Source: Larix kaempferi
Taxonomy: Eukaryota; Streptophyta; Pinopsida; Pinales; Pinaceae
DNA: 64,000 nucleotides
Assembly (NCBI GenBank): GCA_027924585.1
Contig: BSBM01001138.1
Coordinates: 9,720,001-9,784,000, forward strand
Direction: 5' to 3'
In this document: in pieces, positions 1 through 12,370 of the stretch
How positions within the stretch are numbered: position 1 is the first letter of the stretch
Layout of the letters: every line of letters begins with the position of its first letter
Made by a program: the position numbers and the translations under genes
Notes under the pieces: model-generated
What the model saw: the letters and a program-made list of their open reading frames with translations, nothing else
Databases searched by the model: none
What the model was told of the DNA's origin: nothing

Positions 1-990
1 TTTTTAATAAAAAATTTTAATTCTGTAACTTTGTAAGTCTGTGACTCTGTAACACTAACTATGAGTTGGGAGGTTCGTAGAGTTGCATCTGCAGCTGTGA
101 ACAGTGAAGCGCCTTCATTCTTCTGGATCAAGATTTTAGGAAGAGCGTCTATCAGATGCAAAGACAGGGTATTTTAAATACCATAATTTTGTAATTTGTA
201 TTAGTTTTAATTATTATCTGTTGCATATTGTTTTTTCTTTTTATAATGTTATTAGGTATAATTTATACATTGAAAATCACTCCAAAAAACTTAAAAAGTC
301 TTTATATTTTTTGGAGCCAAGATCACTGATTCACTGAGTCTCACAAGCTCCACTCAAAGTCTCAAACAGCAGAAAGATAAGATAGAAATAATGACTCTTT
401 TGAGGTCCAAAAGTTTGATTTTTTAAGTTTGTGATGCAGCCAACTTATATCTCATATTTCCTGAGATTCGAAAATTAGTAATTACTTGCCTTGGCAGTTG
501 GCCTCTTACTCATCCATTCAGTCACTGTCTGTTCGAATTTGAAATATATGTTATAAGTTTTAAATTTAAATTTGAAAGTTTTATAATTACATGAATTATA
601 ACGTTTTTTTTCAAATTTAATTTTTTAAGTTTTAAAATCTAACATTATAAATTTATAATATATATATTATAAATATTATAAATATTATATATATAAATAA
701 AAATTCATGAGTTATAAGTTATAAAGTTTTACTTTTTTTGTTTGAAATTTAAAGGTTTTTTTTATTTTTAAGTTTTAACATTATAAATTAATAATATATT
801 ATAAATTTAAAAAAACTTTAAATTTGAAACAAAATTAAAAACCATAACTTATGCAATTTTTATTTATATAATATTAATATATATATAATATATATACAGT
901 AATAATAAATACAATATAACTATTATAATTAAAATTTTAAAAATTTAAACAATGTATTAAAATTAAAACTTTAAAAAATTAAAACGGAAA
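1..990. other. AT-rich spacer
   Basis: This stretch is very AT-rich, with runs such as TATATATATTATAAATATTA near 660-690 and again near 880-900. No open reading frame, LTR terminus or primer site is visible. It is most likely decayed intergenic DNA. Confidence 0.6.
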
Positions 991-1690
991 ACCATATGCT
1001 TACCTGTTCAGCGCAGCGCACACGGACTGCGGAAACCAACTTCGAACCCGGCGACCACCACGTTACCAACCCTCTGCTCAGCCTCACAACCGTCGAGTTC
1101 TGCTCACGACCCTCACAACCCTCTGCTCAACCTCACAACCGTCGAGTTCTGCCCACGACGGCTCTGTTCGGAGTCTGTTCTGCTCACGACGGCTTTGTTC
1201 GGAGTCTGTGCGCTCACGACCACCATATGAATGTTCCACGGGACTGCTCTGTTCCACGGGACGACGACGGCAGCTGGAATCTGTTCCACTCTGTGCCCAC
1301 GACCACGGGACGACGCTGTGCTCACGACGACTGCTCTGGACTGCTCCACTCGTTGACTGCTCTGCTCACGACCGCGAAACGGAAAGCCCTTTGCTTCCAC
1401 CACGATGAGCGTGATAGGACGTGTAGGGTTTCCAAAAATTTCGGCTTCCGAACATCGAAGACGCTGCCGAAACGGATCCTGCATTTTCCAGATCCGTTTC
1501 AGAAAACCACGATCCGTTCCTGCAAACCCCCGATCCATATCGTTTTTTCCCGATCCGTATCACCTTTTCCCGATCCGTATCTCTTTCGCCCGATCCGTAT
1601 CTAAGCCGTTTCTAGGTCGTATCCCATCCGTATCCATATCGGAAGCGGCGAACGGCGTTTCGGGAAGGCTGTATGGCCGTTTCCGGTAAC
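991..1690. repeat. GC-rich degenerate repeat island
   Basis: Base composition changes sharply from AT-rich to GC-rich here. The word CACGAC recurs about seven times between 1095 and 1375. A ~45 bp unit containing CCGTCGAGTTCTGC occurs twice (around 1070-1110 and 1125-1165), and GTTCGGAGTCTGT occurs twice. From about 1505 to 1645 the words GATCCGTATC/GATCCGTTCC repeat every ~20 bp. Overlapping ORFs on both strands follow from the repeat composition and look like no known protein. It may be a transposon fragment or satellite-like remnant; its identity is unknown. Confidence 0.6.
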
Positions 1691-2179
1691 TTAGGTATTT
1701 GTGTTTAATGGTTTGGATTCACATGGATGTACATGAATATATACTTTTTATCAAAATTTGAATATTTAATGTATTCTTTGGTTGGTCAGTTTTTTTTCCA
1801 GATTTTTTTTTAGTTCCAATCTAGTTCTGACAGGTTTCCGGCTTTTTTTTAGTTCTGATCCGGTTCCAACCAGTTTCCAGTTTTTGGAGTCCACCAATTT
1901 GGTTACCAGTCCAGTTCTGATAACATTGGAAAGGAGACAAGTTGTTAAGCATGTCAACCTCCACAAATTCTATCTCCATGGTCTGCTCAGCCTTCCCGAC
2001 AAAACTTCAGAGTTTAGCAGGAAGGTGCCACTCCAAGCATTAAGTCCACATTCCACTCATCCTGCTTCATCGCCTACTACAAACACTTCAACTTAGAAGT
2101 AGATGGTGTTACCTTAGAAGTAGATGGTGTTACCTCCCTATTTGCATGGGGGGTTTGCTTAGGTTTTCATGAAGATTTT
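1691..2179. other. Unassigned sequence with a 21 bp tandem duplication
   Basis: No gene is visible. T-rich words built on TTTTTTTTAGTTCTGA recur at 1790-1930. At 2092-2112 and 2113-2133 a 21 bp unit is duplicated head to tail without a mismatch. Confidence 0.6.
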
Positions 2180-2995
2180 GGGCTGATTCCTGAGTTTCTG
2201 AGTAAAGCTGGGCAAGTCTGAAGTGTGTCTCTATCTAATATCCGCTGAATGATGAATTGTGGGCTGACTCTGTGGGCTAAACCAGCATTATGAGTGCATT
2301 GCAGCAGCAAGAGAGAGGGTTAAATCCCAAGACTGGGCGGTTTTAGGTAAATCTGGGCACTGTCTAGACAGATCTGGGCAATAAAATAGTAATAAGGAGT
2401 ATCATCAGAAATTCTAGGCACAATTTCACCATTAAATCAGCACCCAATCTCCATTCTGGGCAGTATATGTCATTATCCACTGTAACATCAGCCTTGAACC
2501 TTGTATTTTGGGCAGATTGAAGTCATAAGAGCCATGAATTTGTGGTAAAAAACACCATTTCTTAAATCTGGGTATGTCTAACCCTAACGCAACCATCAAA
2601 TGGCATGAAACTGTCCTAATTCTTGAATCTGGGTGCATCTGGGCACTTTGGGACCTCTAAACCGCAAGCTACAGCCCTGTACAGCAATTCTGGGCGGTAA
2701 AACACCAATGAAATAGCAGCAAACAATCATAATTATCACTGCTGGGCGGACACCAGAGCATTCTGGGCAAATCTTATGGACTAAAAAAACCTTAGAACAT
2801 GATTTTGGAGCAAGTTCTTGGCATCATTGGAGCAGCAGCAGCCCTAATCTCTAAGTCTGGGCACTTTCCAGACATTAAACCAACAGGAGGTAGCATTTAC
2901 AGTTCTGGGCACATGGACAGTGATGAAAGGAATCATTTCACAGATCTGGGCATATCTCAGATCCCAAACAGCCCTAACTATTGAAGCTGGGCATG
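2180..2995 (+). repeat. CTGGGC-rich dispersed-word region
   Basis: The hexamer CTGGGC occurs 13 times by eye (near 2209, 2333, 2353, 2375, 2455, 2638, 2690, 2741, 2762, 2856, 2905, 2946 and 2987), always on the plus strand. Four more TGGGC words lie in between. Spacing is irregular (20-180 bp) and the intervening sequence is not obviously repeated. No gene is visible. It may be a decayed minisatellite or an LTR U5 segment. Confidence 0.55.
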
Positions 2996-3407
2996 TTCCC
3001 ATTTCAGGCTGTTTTTATGTAACAGCAGTCTTCTCTTGCCCTGTGGAGATGGCTACAGCCCTAAACTAGTCATACCTGTTATCACGATTCTTGTAGCTGC
3101 CCCAAATGAGTATTCTATCCAGGATAGTAGAGGGGCTAGGCAACCAAAGTCATGACCTAAGAGGGTCCTGATTCCCGATGTGGATCAGTTGTCACGCTGA
3201 TCAGGTAACTATTCGCTTTAAGCTGATCTGAGCTAGATGGCTAAGGGGGAGACCCTGGTCAATCACTAGGGAAAAGACCGACTAAACAAGACACCTAGAG
3301 AAATAAACAACCATAAAACAAGGATATCTTGGATAGTAAGCCCTAGATCCAGAAAGTTGCTAATGAGGGGGGGTTGAAAGTGACGATTAAATATCAAAAG
3401 AGATGAC
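2996..3407. other. Unassigned sequence left of gypsy LTR C
   Basis: No ORF or complete repeat terminus is seen. The text includes CTGTTATCACGATTC near 3080 and an AAGGGGGAGACCC purine run near 3245. These resemble retrotransposon ends and polypurine tracts but have no partner here. Confidence 0.4.
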
Positions 3408-5768
3408 TGTTATCACACCATATTAATGGGGCTACTATATTTGCTGAGCAAATATCTGCACTTTCCAGAGCTTTGCCTTTACAGAGATCAGCTATGATGA
3501 GCGGCATTATTTGAGATCACTTACAGATCAGAGCAGTGTATATCAGACATTGAGTAGACATTGTGCCAAGGCTGAGTCTTGAGAGCTTAGATTTGATGAC
3601 CGATATGACCTTTTGTTCCATACAGTTTCAGTTCAGTGCCTGGAGTTCCAGATGTTATTATTGCAGCAATGTTTCAGTTGGTTCTAGTTGATATTGGTTG
3701 ATGACCATTAGACTTGTGATTGTTAGCACTTGATCATTATCTTGTTGTTTTAGTCATCTTGATAGCATTAACTTGGTATATGACTCATGATGTGGCAGTA
3801 TTATTTAAATGATTAAAATGAAATATCTTGGTTGAATTTGAATAATAAATTGGATGTATTAGTAGCACTTTAAGGTTTACTGACTATACTCATTGGTTTC
3901 ACTTGCCCTCTTATGAGCATGGACATGGTCTTCCCTGACATTTATGTTTGCTAGCTTAGGCACCACATTCACTGGACTCCATCCATCCATGGCCTTCCCT
4001 ATTTTGGCTTTCTCCTTGACTTGCCTTCTTGACTTTTGATATGGAGGACTTCCCCGCTCTTGCCTCTGTGTTGGATAGCATCCATGTTTGTTTTGTGTCT
4101 CGGCTCTGAGTTGGTGACAGAACTTGTCTCTGGTGAGTTGGATTTTATGCCTAGATCATTCAAGTCGGTTGCCCCGATGTGTGGCTTAATGCGGAATTCC
4201 CTCTAGTCACATGAGATGTTGCTGGCTAAAACTTGAAGCACATGTACTACTTATGAAAATTATTGGAAATCTCTTTTCTGAAAACTCATTGAAATTAAAA
4301 TTCTAGAATTTGTTTCTAAACACACGATGAATAAAGGGCTAAAGCAATGAAATGCTAAAGTACGCCATGAAGGGTCCAAAAAGGTCTAAAAAGCAGTGGT
4401 TAAATATATGCCAAATCTAAAGACTATTGGCCATGGAAATGAAATGAATGATCCTAATGAACTTGGATCAACTTGATGTAGACAAGATGCCAAGGTTGAA
4501 AAAGCACTCTCTAAACAACTTATCCATTTGTGAGGCACTGTCGTTCCCTTTGTCTATCTTGTCCAGCACATGCTTTAGTGTGTAGCACCTTTTCCCTTAT
4601 CCAAAGTATCACTTAGTTAAGTTGGTCAAGTCATCCCTTTTTCCTAGCCTTGTCCTTAGCCTTCACCCTTTGCTAGTAGTTAGACCATGTCCATTGGATG
4701 AACTATGTCTTTAAAGCTTTGGTACAAGTAAATTATAAATAATATTTAATATCTATGTATTAACTGCCACTTGATTGATGTTTATACTTTGAGTTAAGCT
4801 GTGAATATGATTAAAGGAACATGTCTTAGTCATTTGTTATAATCTAGTCTATGGTTGTATTTTGACCTAGTCAAACATAGTTTGACCATGGTCATCCTTG
4901 GGATCCATGATGAGATGGACCACTTATGCTATATGATGTTGATCTATCGTCCTACATATACCTATTGATGATTCCATATGTTGGGCACATGCTTCAGAGA
5001 ATGATTGATGCAGTTTTGATGGATTATTATTGTTTACAAATCATCATATTTTTATTTGTCCGAGTATGGTGGACCCTACAAATGATCCTACAGGTTATCA
5101 TGAGGTGTATGAGTACTCATCTCTAGTGGATTTGTGTCTTCTGGATGTATTGAGACACTTATTTTTCAGTTTCAGGCACTCCTGGGAATGATATTAACAG
5201 TTTTCCAACTGTTGACCAGATTGGCCATGCTGATGTGGCCTATCCAGCAGTATCCTTGGAGGCTAGTCAATGCATAGGGCGCTACAGAGGAATGGTGTGG
5301 TCCAGCCACTTGTTTTTACCATATTACCCCCTTCCAGACATGATGATGCACTCAGTTTGACAGCGCAGGCACCTGAGAGGCAGTTTTGGGCACTTTCGGG
5401 GTTTTTCAGCAAATTAAAAAATGGAATAAAAAGGTCATTGAGGAATTTGATATGGGCAATTGAGGAAAGGTTTTGGCACTTGGCCTACTCAGAGGTCATC
5501 CATGGTGTATCCCTCTTCTTCCAGATCAGTTTGCACCAGTCAGTGGGGTCCACATGGGCTACATGAGGACTTTTATTGCACATCTCTCTCTGATTATGGG
5601 GACAGGATTTGATCATTTGTATACTTGGACATGTCATAGATTCATATTTTATATTTTATATTATTGTGCCATGGGGTCATGCTAGTGAAGGGGATTAATA
5701 CCTCCTAGCCCCACCATGTGCTCCAAGTCACTTGTCCATGTCTTATGTTGTGGCTCCCATGTTATCTA

Positions 5769-6319
5769 TGTTGAGATATTGTAACTTCAAAGAATATTAT
5801 AATTGTACTTTATTTATTCCGGAGATGTTCCATACCTCCGATGTGATTATACTATGAATCTGGAGATGTTTATTCCTCCGAGAAGTTGTGGTAACTAGGG
5901 TTATTAGACCCACCATGTGGGGGTCGGCCCAGTCAGTTATAATAGGGTATTTAACCTAATGGTTAAATACGAGCCTACATGTACTTGTGTAAAATATATG
6001 TCAGCGTAGTGTATAAATAGAGGAGGTGTGTTCCTCATTTGACACACACACTCACTTGAGAGAGGCGCACTTGTGGAGGAGAGGTCTGCTATGGTGGAGG
6101 AGGAGATCATGTCTTTGGTTTGCATCTTTGTATATTGCTGGTCATCTATATTGAGGAAGCTTTACTGGGTTTTCTACCCCATGAGGTTTCCCAGGATAAA
6201 TTTGTGTCTCTTGTGTTTATGCTATGCTTGTTGTTTCTTCAGTGATCCTGTATATGCTATTATTGTGAAAATGGAATGTAATGCTGCTATTTTCTGTCTT
6301 AGCATATTGAATTTTAACA
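5769..6319 (+). repeat. copia-1 5' LTR
   Basis: The LTR begins TGTTGAGATATTG and ends ATTTTAACA, with TG...CA termini. It contains a TATA box (TATAAATAG, 6012-6020). Paired CCGGAG/CCTCCG words near 5820-5880 could fold. Confidence 0.95.
6012..6020 (+). promoter_or_regulatory. copia-1 5' LTR TATA box
   Basis: TATAAATAG lies about 243 bp inside the LTR, as expected at a U3/R border. The same word is at 12812-12820 in the 3' LTR. Confidence 0.75.
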
Positions 6320-6331
6320 TGGTATCAGAGC
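6320..6331 (+). promoter_or_regulatory. copia-1 primer binding site (initiator tRNA-Met)
   Basis: TGGTATCAGAGC directly follows the 5' LTR. This is the standard plant copia minus-strand primer site, complementary to the 3' end of initiator tRNA-Met. Confidence 0.95.
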
Positions 6332-6689
6332 TAACCTGAAGGAAGGCAATGTATGGCACTTACGACACTTGCTTCTCTTGCGACAATTTGAAGGTTAGGG
6401 TTTTATATAGCAAAAACCAGTCATCGTGGAACTTTCGCTATAAATCCATTTATGCGAAGTTTCAGGATCTGAAAAGTTTACAGGTCGTAGATAACATCCC
6501 CAGGTACCTTGTGTCCAAAGGGCACCCTCAGATTCGTTGTACTTTATGAGTTATGATCAGTACAAGTTAGGGTTTCTGCCTCTTCCAGATCTCAGTCAAA
6601 ATCAGGTGACGTTGGCAAAAAGGTCATAACTTGGGCTAGGAAACTCCAAATGAAATTTCGTAAAAAGTGGCAGGTAGTACACAGACTGT

Positions 6690-7060
6690 ACTATCTCAGG
6701 AAACTTTTTCAGAGGCCGAAGGTGAACCAGTGACACGTGGCACGCCGTACAAGTTTGCTCTCCTGTTTTATCCCATAAACAGGTCACGTTGCGACACTTG
6801 GCATAACTCTCTCAGAGAGTCCAATTGAGGTCAGACCTGTCAGGATGGAAAGATAACAGGGCGAGCTATCTCAGGAAAAGTTTTCAGAGGCCGAAGTTCA
6901 AACAGTGACACATGGCAGGCCGTACAAGTTTGCTCTCCTGTTTTATCCCATAAACAGGTCACGTTGCGACACTTGGCATAACTCTCTCTCAGAAAATCCA
7001 ATTGAGGTCAGACCTGTCAGGATGGAAAGATGACAGGTCAGGCTACTGCAGAAAAAGTTT
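6690..7060 (+). repeat. ~175 bp tandem duplication in the copia-1 leader
   Basis: A block beginning around CTATCTCAGGAAA (6690) repeats about 175 bp downstream. CAGAGGCCGAA occurs at 6710 and 6885, and both copies share the CGTACAAGTTTGCTCTCC and CATAAACAGGTCACGTTGCG segments. The copies differ by a few substitutions. The block lies in the untranslated leader between the primer site and the gag remnant. Confidence 0.8.
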
Positions 7061-9189
7061 TCAGACCCTGTGGAGCAGAAATTTCAGAGTTATAGTAGAA
7101 ACAATCAGGTGCATATTTCTGTCAAAACATAATTATTTTTGGAGCACCTTTATTCATGGCTTCCAGAATTTAGGGTTTCGGAGAAAGTTAGAATTTTTGG
7201 AATCGGAGTCCACGGCTGGAAGCTCCTCAGAAAAAAAAGAGTTTAGAGCCTTGGATCGAACCTTTTGATTGGACAGAAGGGTGGGCTTCATCAAACCCTA
7301 GTACGGGTTCCTGTCCAGAAGTTTCGAAGGCATTTTTGAGGGGTCAAATTTTGGAGATTTCAAAATTGAAGAATGTTAGGTTGATCAGCTCAGCAAGACA
7401 CATTCTTCCATCCATTCAGAAGTGTGAAAGTCAAAGATTGAATTTTTAGGGTTTCTCTAGCAAACCCTAATCAAGCTCCAGATCAAGTTTTAGGGGGAGT
7501 TGAGGCTAAGGCCTTACATAAGAAGACTACAAAAAGTCTCGACAGGTATGACTTAAGGAGGTTCAGGTATGCCTTGAAATCTAATTCTTGATTAAGTTCA
7601 TAATGTGTTTGTCTTCATGTTATTTATTAGTACAATCTTGATTAATGTTATTAATTGTCTTATCACCCTAGTAACAATATGAATGCATGTGAATGATCGA
7701 ATACATTCATTGATTAGGGCTATATGATTGTACTTATGCATTATGGTGTTGTGTGAGGTTGATGTTGTCTGCTAACAAGACACAGGTACATCACAAAAGA
7801 CAAATCAAGTTCCATGACCATGACAACATGAAGACAAAGACTCACGAGGTATGTATGACTTTGTTATATCATGTTTAACCTACGAGACATGCAGGTTTTA
7901 GCTCAGGATCTCTAAATCATTGAAGAGATTGTTTAGGTATGTTGTACATAACTAAACAGGTATACTAATCCAAGTATGTTTTCCTATGTCATGTTAGAAT
8001 CTTACCTTGTGTAAGTATACTTGGTATGATTGGTTAGTATTCAAGGGTTTATGCATATTATGTCTCTTATCTTGGTTGATGATTTAACTAACTAGATCAA
8101 ACAAGAATATGCATGAGTAAAAGAAGACTTCCTTGAAACCCTGAATACTAATGATCATGACTGTACATATTCAAGATTATTTAGAATTAGAATGTTTTGA
8201 TAATATTGAGAATATACTAATGAATGTATGTTTGTGTATGAGATCATGAGGATGACACTAGTGTACACTTGAGCATGCACAGTGGTATAGAATGAATAAA
8301 AGTTCAGAAGACATACAGAAGATCAAGCGGGAGGCAACCACACAAACATAAAAGATAAGTATTTGGGTTGTTATTAGAAATAGTAAATGATATTGCTTGT
8401 ATGCATATTTGTATTCCTAGAATATATCATGCTGAGTGTAAACATTCATAAAGCATTGAACAGTATACTACTAATATGCATATGATTGGTAAATTGGACA
8501 AACATTCCATTGTTGCTTGTCTAGAATGAAACCTCTTTGCTGACATGCTGAGAGTTGTGCACACTCTCGATAGTATGTTCTGGTAGAGATGGAAGGCATC
8601 TAGATAGCCACTGTATGCATACAGGATATGGGAAAGTGTTGTGCCAAAGTATTGGTCAAAATAGTTGCATAACTATGTAAATGATATCTGTATGCATAAT
8701 AGGTTATCATATAAATATGATTTGATGATTATGAAGTATTACTAATCATGTACTTAATTTTGATTTGTAGGAAAGATCATGATGAATGATGAACTCTGAA
8801 CAAGCAATGGATGTTCAACAAAAGATTTACAAATTAAACACACTATAGAAAGCTTGTGGTTAAGAGATTCTCTTAGAAAGAGGAAGAGAATCATGATGAG
8901 ATGTTTTGCTCCAAGGGACTAGATAAGACCATTCTCTTAATAATGTAATCAGGTTCTGTATGGGTTCCCAGGATCGGTAGTCAATTGATGAGCTTAATGA
9001 TCATCATGGGTGATGTGGATCTCAACCTTTGCTACAAGGTTGAATATGGGTTCTAAACACATATGACATGGATGCAAGAAGGAACTCACCACAGAGTTCG
9101 AATGATTTTGAGGCTCATATTAGTAGACCCAACTGACGAGAGATGGCACAGATAGATATGCAGAAGATCACTCAATGCAGAGTGTGAAT
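7061..9189 (+). other. copia-1 leader and deleted gag/pol interval
   Basis: The section 7330-7500 matches the leader of copia-3 near 41430-41600. A gag scrap with GAGGCTAAGGCCTTACA at about 7512 matches 41790 in copia-3. From ~7560 to 9190 no coding frame is recognisable, so this unrelated or highly diverged DNA replaces most of gag, protease, integrase and early RT. Confidence 0.6.
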
Positions 9190-10249
9190 AATGGACAATT
9201 GACAGCTTCATGACAAAGCTCGGGCTTTACCAGAAGTAAAGTTGTTCCTAACCTTTACCTTAAGGTTGTAGATGATGAACCTATCATACCATTATTGTAT
9301 GACGATGATCTCTTTCTGACAAGGAATGAGAAACAGGTCATGAAAATGGCTGCAGAAATGAAAATAAAAGATCTCGGATTAATGCACTACTTCTTAGGTC
9401 TATAAGTATGGCAAGATCCAAAAGGAATCTTTTAAATCAAGGTAAGTATGCTGTGAAGTTTCTAAAAAGATTTGATATGTTGGAGTATAAAGCCATGGCC
9501 ACTCCCATGGACTCCAACTTGAAGTTATTAGTTAATGACTCATCGTATTTAGTGGACCTAACCCTATATAGACAAATCATTGGGTCATTGATGTATTTAA
9601 CAAATACTAGGCCAGATATATGCTTTGCTATAAATACCCTAAGTCAATATCTAGTAGAACCTAGAAAGGTTCACTTAATAGCTACAAAGCATGTAGTGAG
9701 GTACCTAAAAGGTACTTTAGATTTTTGGTCTATATTATCTTGGAGGTCATGAACTCCGTTTACATGGTTACTCAGATTCTGATTGGGCAGGAAGTGTCTC
9801 AGACAGAAAGAGTACATCAGGTGGATGTTATAGTCTTGAATCTGCCATGATCTCATGGTTCAACAAGAAACAATCTAATGTGGCTCTCAGTACTGCTGAA
9901 GCAGAATATATGGCTGTCTGCTCTGCCAGCTGTGAAGCAGTATGGCTTCAGAAGCTTTTATATGGAGTGTTTGACTTAGAAATGGATCCCACTGTGATTA
10001 TGTGTGACGATCAAAGCTACATTAAGATGACTGAAAATCCTGTGATTCCACAATAAGTCAAAACACATAGAGATCCGATACTTCTATATACGAGATATGG
10101 TGCAAAGAGGAGCTATCAAGCTCGAATATATAAGCACTGAGGATCAGATTGCTGATATCTTGACTAAACCTCTGTCTCGAGTGAAGTTTGAATACTTTAG
10201 AGACAAGCTTGGTATAGTTCAAAAGAACTCTCCTCGAAAGGGGGAGTAG
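9190..10249 (+). pseudogene. copia-1 reverse transcriptase C-terminus and RNase H remnant
   Basis: The translation in stages matches the copia RT/RNase H end. The RT box reads YDDDLFLT near 9298-9321, where copia elements usually have YVDD, so the active site is altered. KDLGLMHYFLGL follows, then a stop at 9404-9406. The 9408-9752 frame continues through DMLEYKAMATPMDSN, TRPDICFAINTLSQY and KHVVRYLKGTLD. The 9847-10056 frame carries RNase H segments (QSNVALSTAEAEYMAVC). A frameshift near 10045 precedes the SKHIEIRY segment and ALTKPLSR-like end. Copia-2 (minus strand, 30523-31500) is the closest relative here. It cannot make active protein. Confidence 0.85.
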
Positions 10250-10628
10250 CATAGTATCTGATAACAAGTCTGTCTCATCAATAATGAAGTTACCTATTTA
10301 CTACACTTAGTTACTTAGAATTATTTTTTGTAGGACCCTTATATTTTTGCTTTTGGTGATAGATGTACTAGTGAGAATACATGCTTTTGATGATAGATGT
10401 ATACATGCTTTTGATGATAGATGTATTAGTGAGAATACATGCTTTTGATGATAGATGTATACATGCCTTTAATGATATATGTATTTGATGCTATTGATGA
10501 GGATAAATGTTTTGATATACATGTTTTGATGATGAGGATACATGTTTTGATATACATGTTTTGATGATGAGGATACATGATGCCTTGATGTACTTGTATG
10601 GATGAAGATACTTGTAGCCATGATTGAC
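10250..10628 (+). repeat. copia-1 3' array 1: GATGATAGATGTAT-type repeats
   Basis: From about 10350 to 10580 the words TTTTGATGATAGATGTAT and GATGAGGATACATG recur with 20-30 bp spacing. Related GATGAGGATAC words occur at the matching place in copia-2 (minus strand, 30275-30480). The interval is noncoding, between the RNase H end and the 83 bp array. Confidence 0.75.
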
Positions 10629-11030
10629 ACTTGAGGGGATTGGATCATCCCTGGACTTTAGTCCTAAAGAGAGCCGTAGACGTATGTCTTCGAGAATGAA
10701 GTCCTTGGTGGACTTGAGGGGATTGGATCATCCCTGGACTTCAGTCCTAAAGAGAGCCGTAGACGTATGTCTTCGAGAATGAAGTCCTTGGTGGACTTGA
10801 GGGGATTGGATCATCCCTGGACTTCAGTCCTAAAGAGATCCGTAGACGTATGTCTTCGAGAATGAAGTCCTTGGTGGACTTGAGGGGATTGGATCATCCC
10901 TGGACTTCAGTCCTAAAGAGAGCCGTAGACGTATGTCTTCGAGAATGAAGTCCTTGGTGGACTTGAGGGGATTGGATCATCCCTGGACTTCAGTCCTAAA
11001 GAGAGCCGTAGACATATGTCTCCGAGAACA
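10629..11030 (+). repeat. copia-1 3' array 2: 83 bp minisatellite, about five copies
   Basis: Monomers begin at 10629, 10712, 10795, 10878 and 10961, an exact 83 bp period. Each contains GGATTGGATCATCC, the self-complementary GGACTTCAGTCC and GACGTATGTC, so each could form short hairpins. The last copy grades into the next array. Confidence 0.9.
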
Positions 11031-11737
11031 AAATCCTGAATGAACAGGTAAGGGGATTGGATCGTCCTCGGACTTTAGTCCTTTGAATTGAGCCGTAGAC
11101 ATGATGTCTCCGAGAACAAAATCCTGAATGAACAGGTAAGGGGATTGGATCGTCCTCGGACTTTAGTCCTTTGAATTGAGCCGTAGACATGATGTCTCCG
11201 AGAACAAAATCCTGAATGAACAGGTAAGGGGATTGGATCGTCCTCGGACTTTAGTCCTTTGAATTGACCCGTAGACATGATGTCTCCGAGAACAAAATCC
11301 TGAATGTACAGGTAAGGGGATTGGATCGTCCTCGGACTTTGGTCCTGTGAATTGAGCCGTAGACATGATGTCTCCGAGAACAAAATCCTGAATGAACAGG
11401 TAAGGGGATTGGATCGTCCTCGGACTTTAGTCCTTTGAATTGACCCGTAGACATGATGTCTCCGAGAACAAAATCCTGAATGAACAGTTAAGGGGATTGG
11501 ATCGTCCTCGGACTTTAGTCCTTTGAATTGAGCCGTAGACATGATGTCTCCGAGAACAAAATCCTGAATGAACAGGTAAGGGGATTGGATCGTCCTCGGA
11601 CTTTAGTCCTTTGAATTGAGCCGTAGACATGATGTCTCCGAGAACAAAATCCTGAATGAACAAGTAAGGGGATTGGATCGTCCTCGGACTTTGGTCCTGT
11701 GAATTGAGCCGTAGACATGAGGTCTCCGAGAATTGAA
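11031..11737 (+). repeat. copia-1 3' array 3: 88 bp minisatellite, eight copies
   Basis: The 88 bp period is visible from GGATTGGATCGTCC at about 11054, 11142, 11230, 11318, 11406, 11494, 11582 and 11670. Each monomer shares parts with the 83 bp array (GTAGAC, TCTCCGAGAA) and carries a GGACTTTAGTCC palindrome. Because 88 is not a multiple of three, the array generates nested minus-strand ORFs that are artefacts. Confidence 0.95.
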
Positions 11738-12005
11738 TGATAGGACTGGATCGTCCCTGAGCTTCGGTTCAAAAGGTACATGATAGGACTGGATCGTCCC
11801 TGAGCTTTGGTTCAAAAGGTACATGATAGGACTGGATCGTCCCTGAGCTTTGGTTCAAAAGGTACATGATAGGACTGGATCGTCCCTGAGCTTCGGTTCA
11901 AAAGGTACATGATAGGACTGGATCGTCCCTGAACTTCGGTTCAAAAGGTACATGATAGGACTGGATCGTCCCTGGACTTCGGTTCAAAAGGTACATGATT
12001 GGATT
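11738..12005 (+). repeat. copia-1 3' array 4: 43 bp minisatellite, six copies
   Basis: Units starting TGATAGGACTGGATCG occur at 11738, 11781, 11824, 11867, 11910 and 11953, an exact 43 bp period. A diverged seventh starts at about 11996. Each has GGATCGTCC and CGGTTC words related to the 88 bp array. Confidence 0.95.
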
Positions 12006-12059
12006 GCATCATCCATGGACGTATGTCCTAAAGAGAGCAGGATTGATCACCCTGGAAAA

Positions 12060-12370
12060 TGTTGATCGTATGATGACGTTGCTGTTGATCGTATGATGAC
12101 GATGCTGATGACGATGTTGTTGATCGTATGATGACGATGCTGTTGATCGTATGATGACGATGCTGATGTTCGTATGATGACGATGCTGATGATCGTATGA
12201 TGACGATGCTGTAGATCGTGATGAACTAGATGTTGTAGATCAAGATGATGTGATGATGCTGATGATCGTGTGATGACGATGCTGATGATCGTGTGATGAT
12301 GATGCTGATGATCGTGTGATGACGATGCTGATGATCGTGTGATGACGATGTTGACGATCGTGAGGATTCA
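12060..12370 (+). repeat. copia-1 3' array 5: GATCGTATGATGACGATGCT repeats
   Basis: A unit of about 23-24 bp built on GATCGT(A/G)TGATGACGATGCTGAT recurs about a dozen times with small length variation. The interval 12371-12560 is the unique 3' untranslated end before the polypurine tract. Confidence 0.9.

Noticed and set aside
996-1604. 202-codon ORF as a host gene
   Set aside because: It overlaps other ORFs on both strands in a GC-rich internally repetitive island, and has low-complexity composition and no recognisable domain.
6320-6331. TGGTATCAGAGC words as tRNA gene fragments
   Set aside because: They abut LTR ends in every case (6320, 14678, 41036 and minus-strand equivalents), so they are primer binding sites. 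No cloverleaf surrounds them.
10996-11824. Set of similar minus-strand ORFs as a repeat-protein family
   Set aside because: They are the 88 bp tandem repeat read in rotating frames. The period is not a multiple of three and start codons recur every 88 bp.
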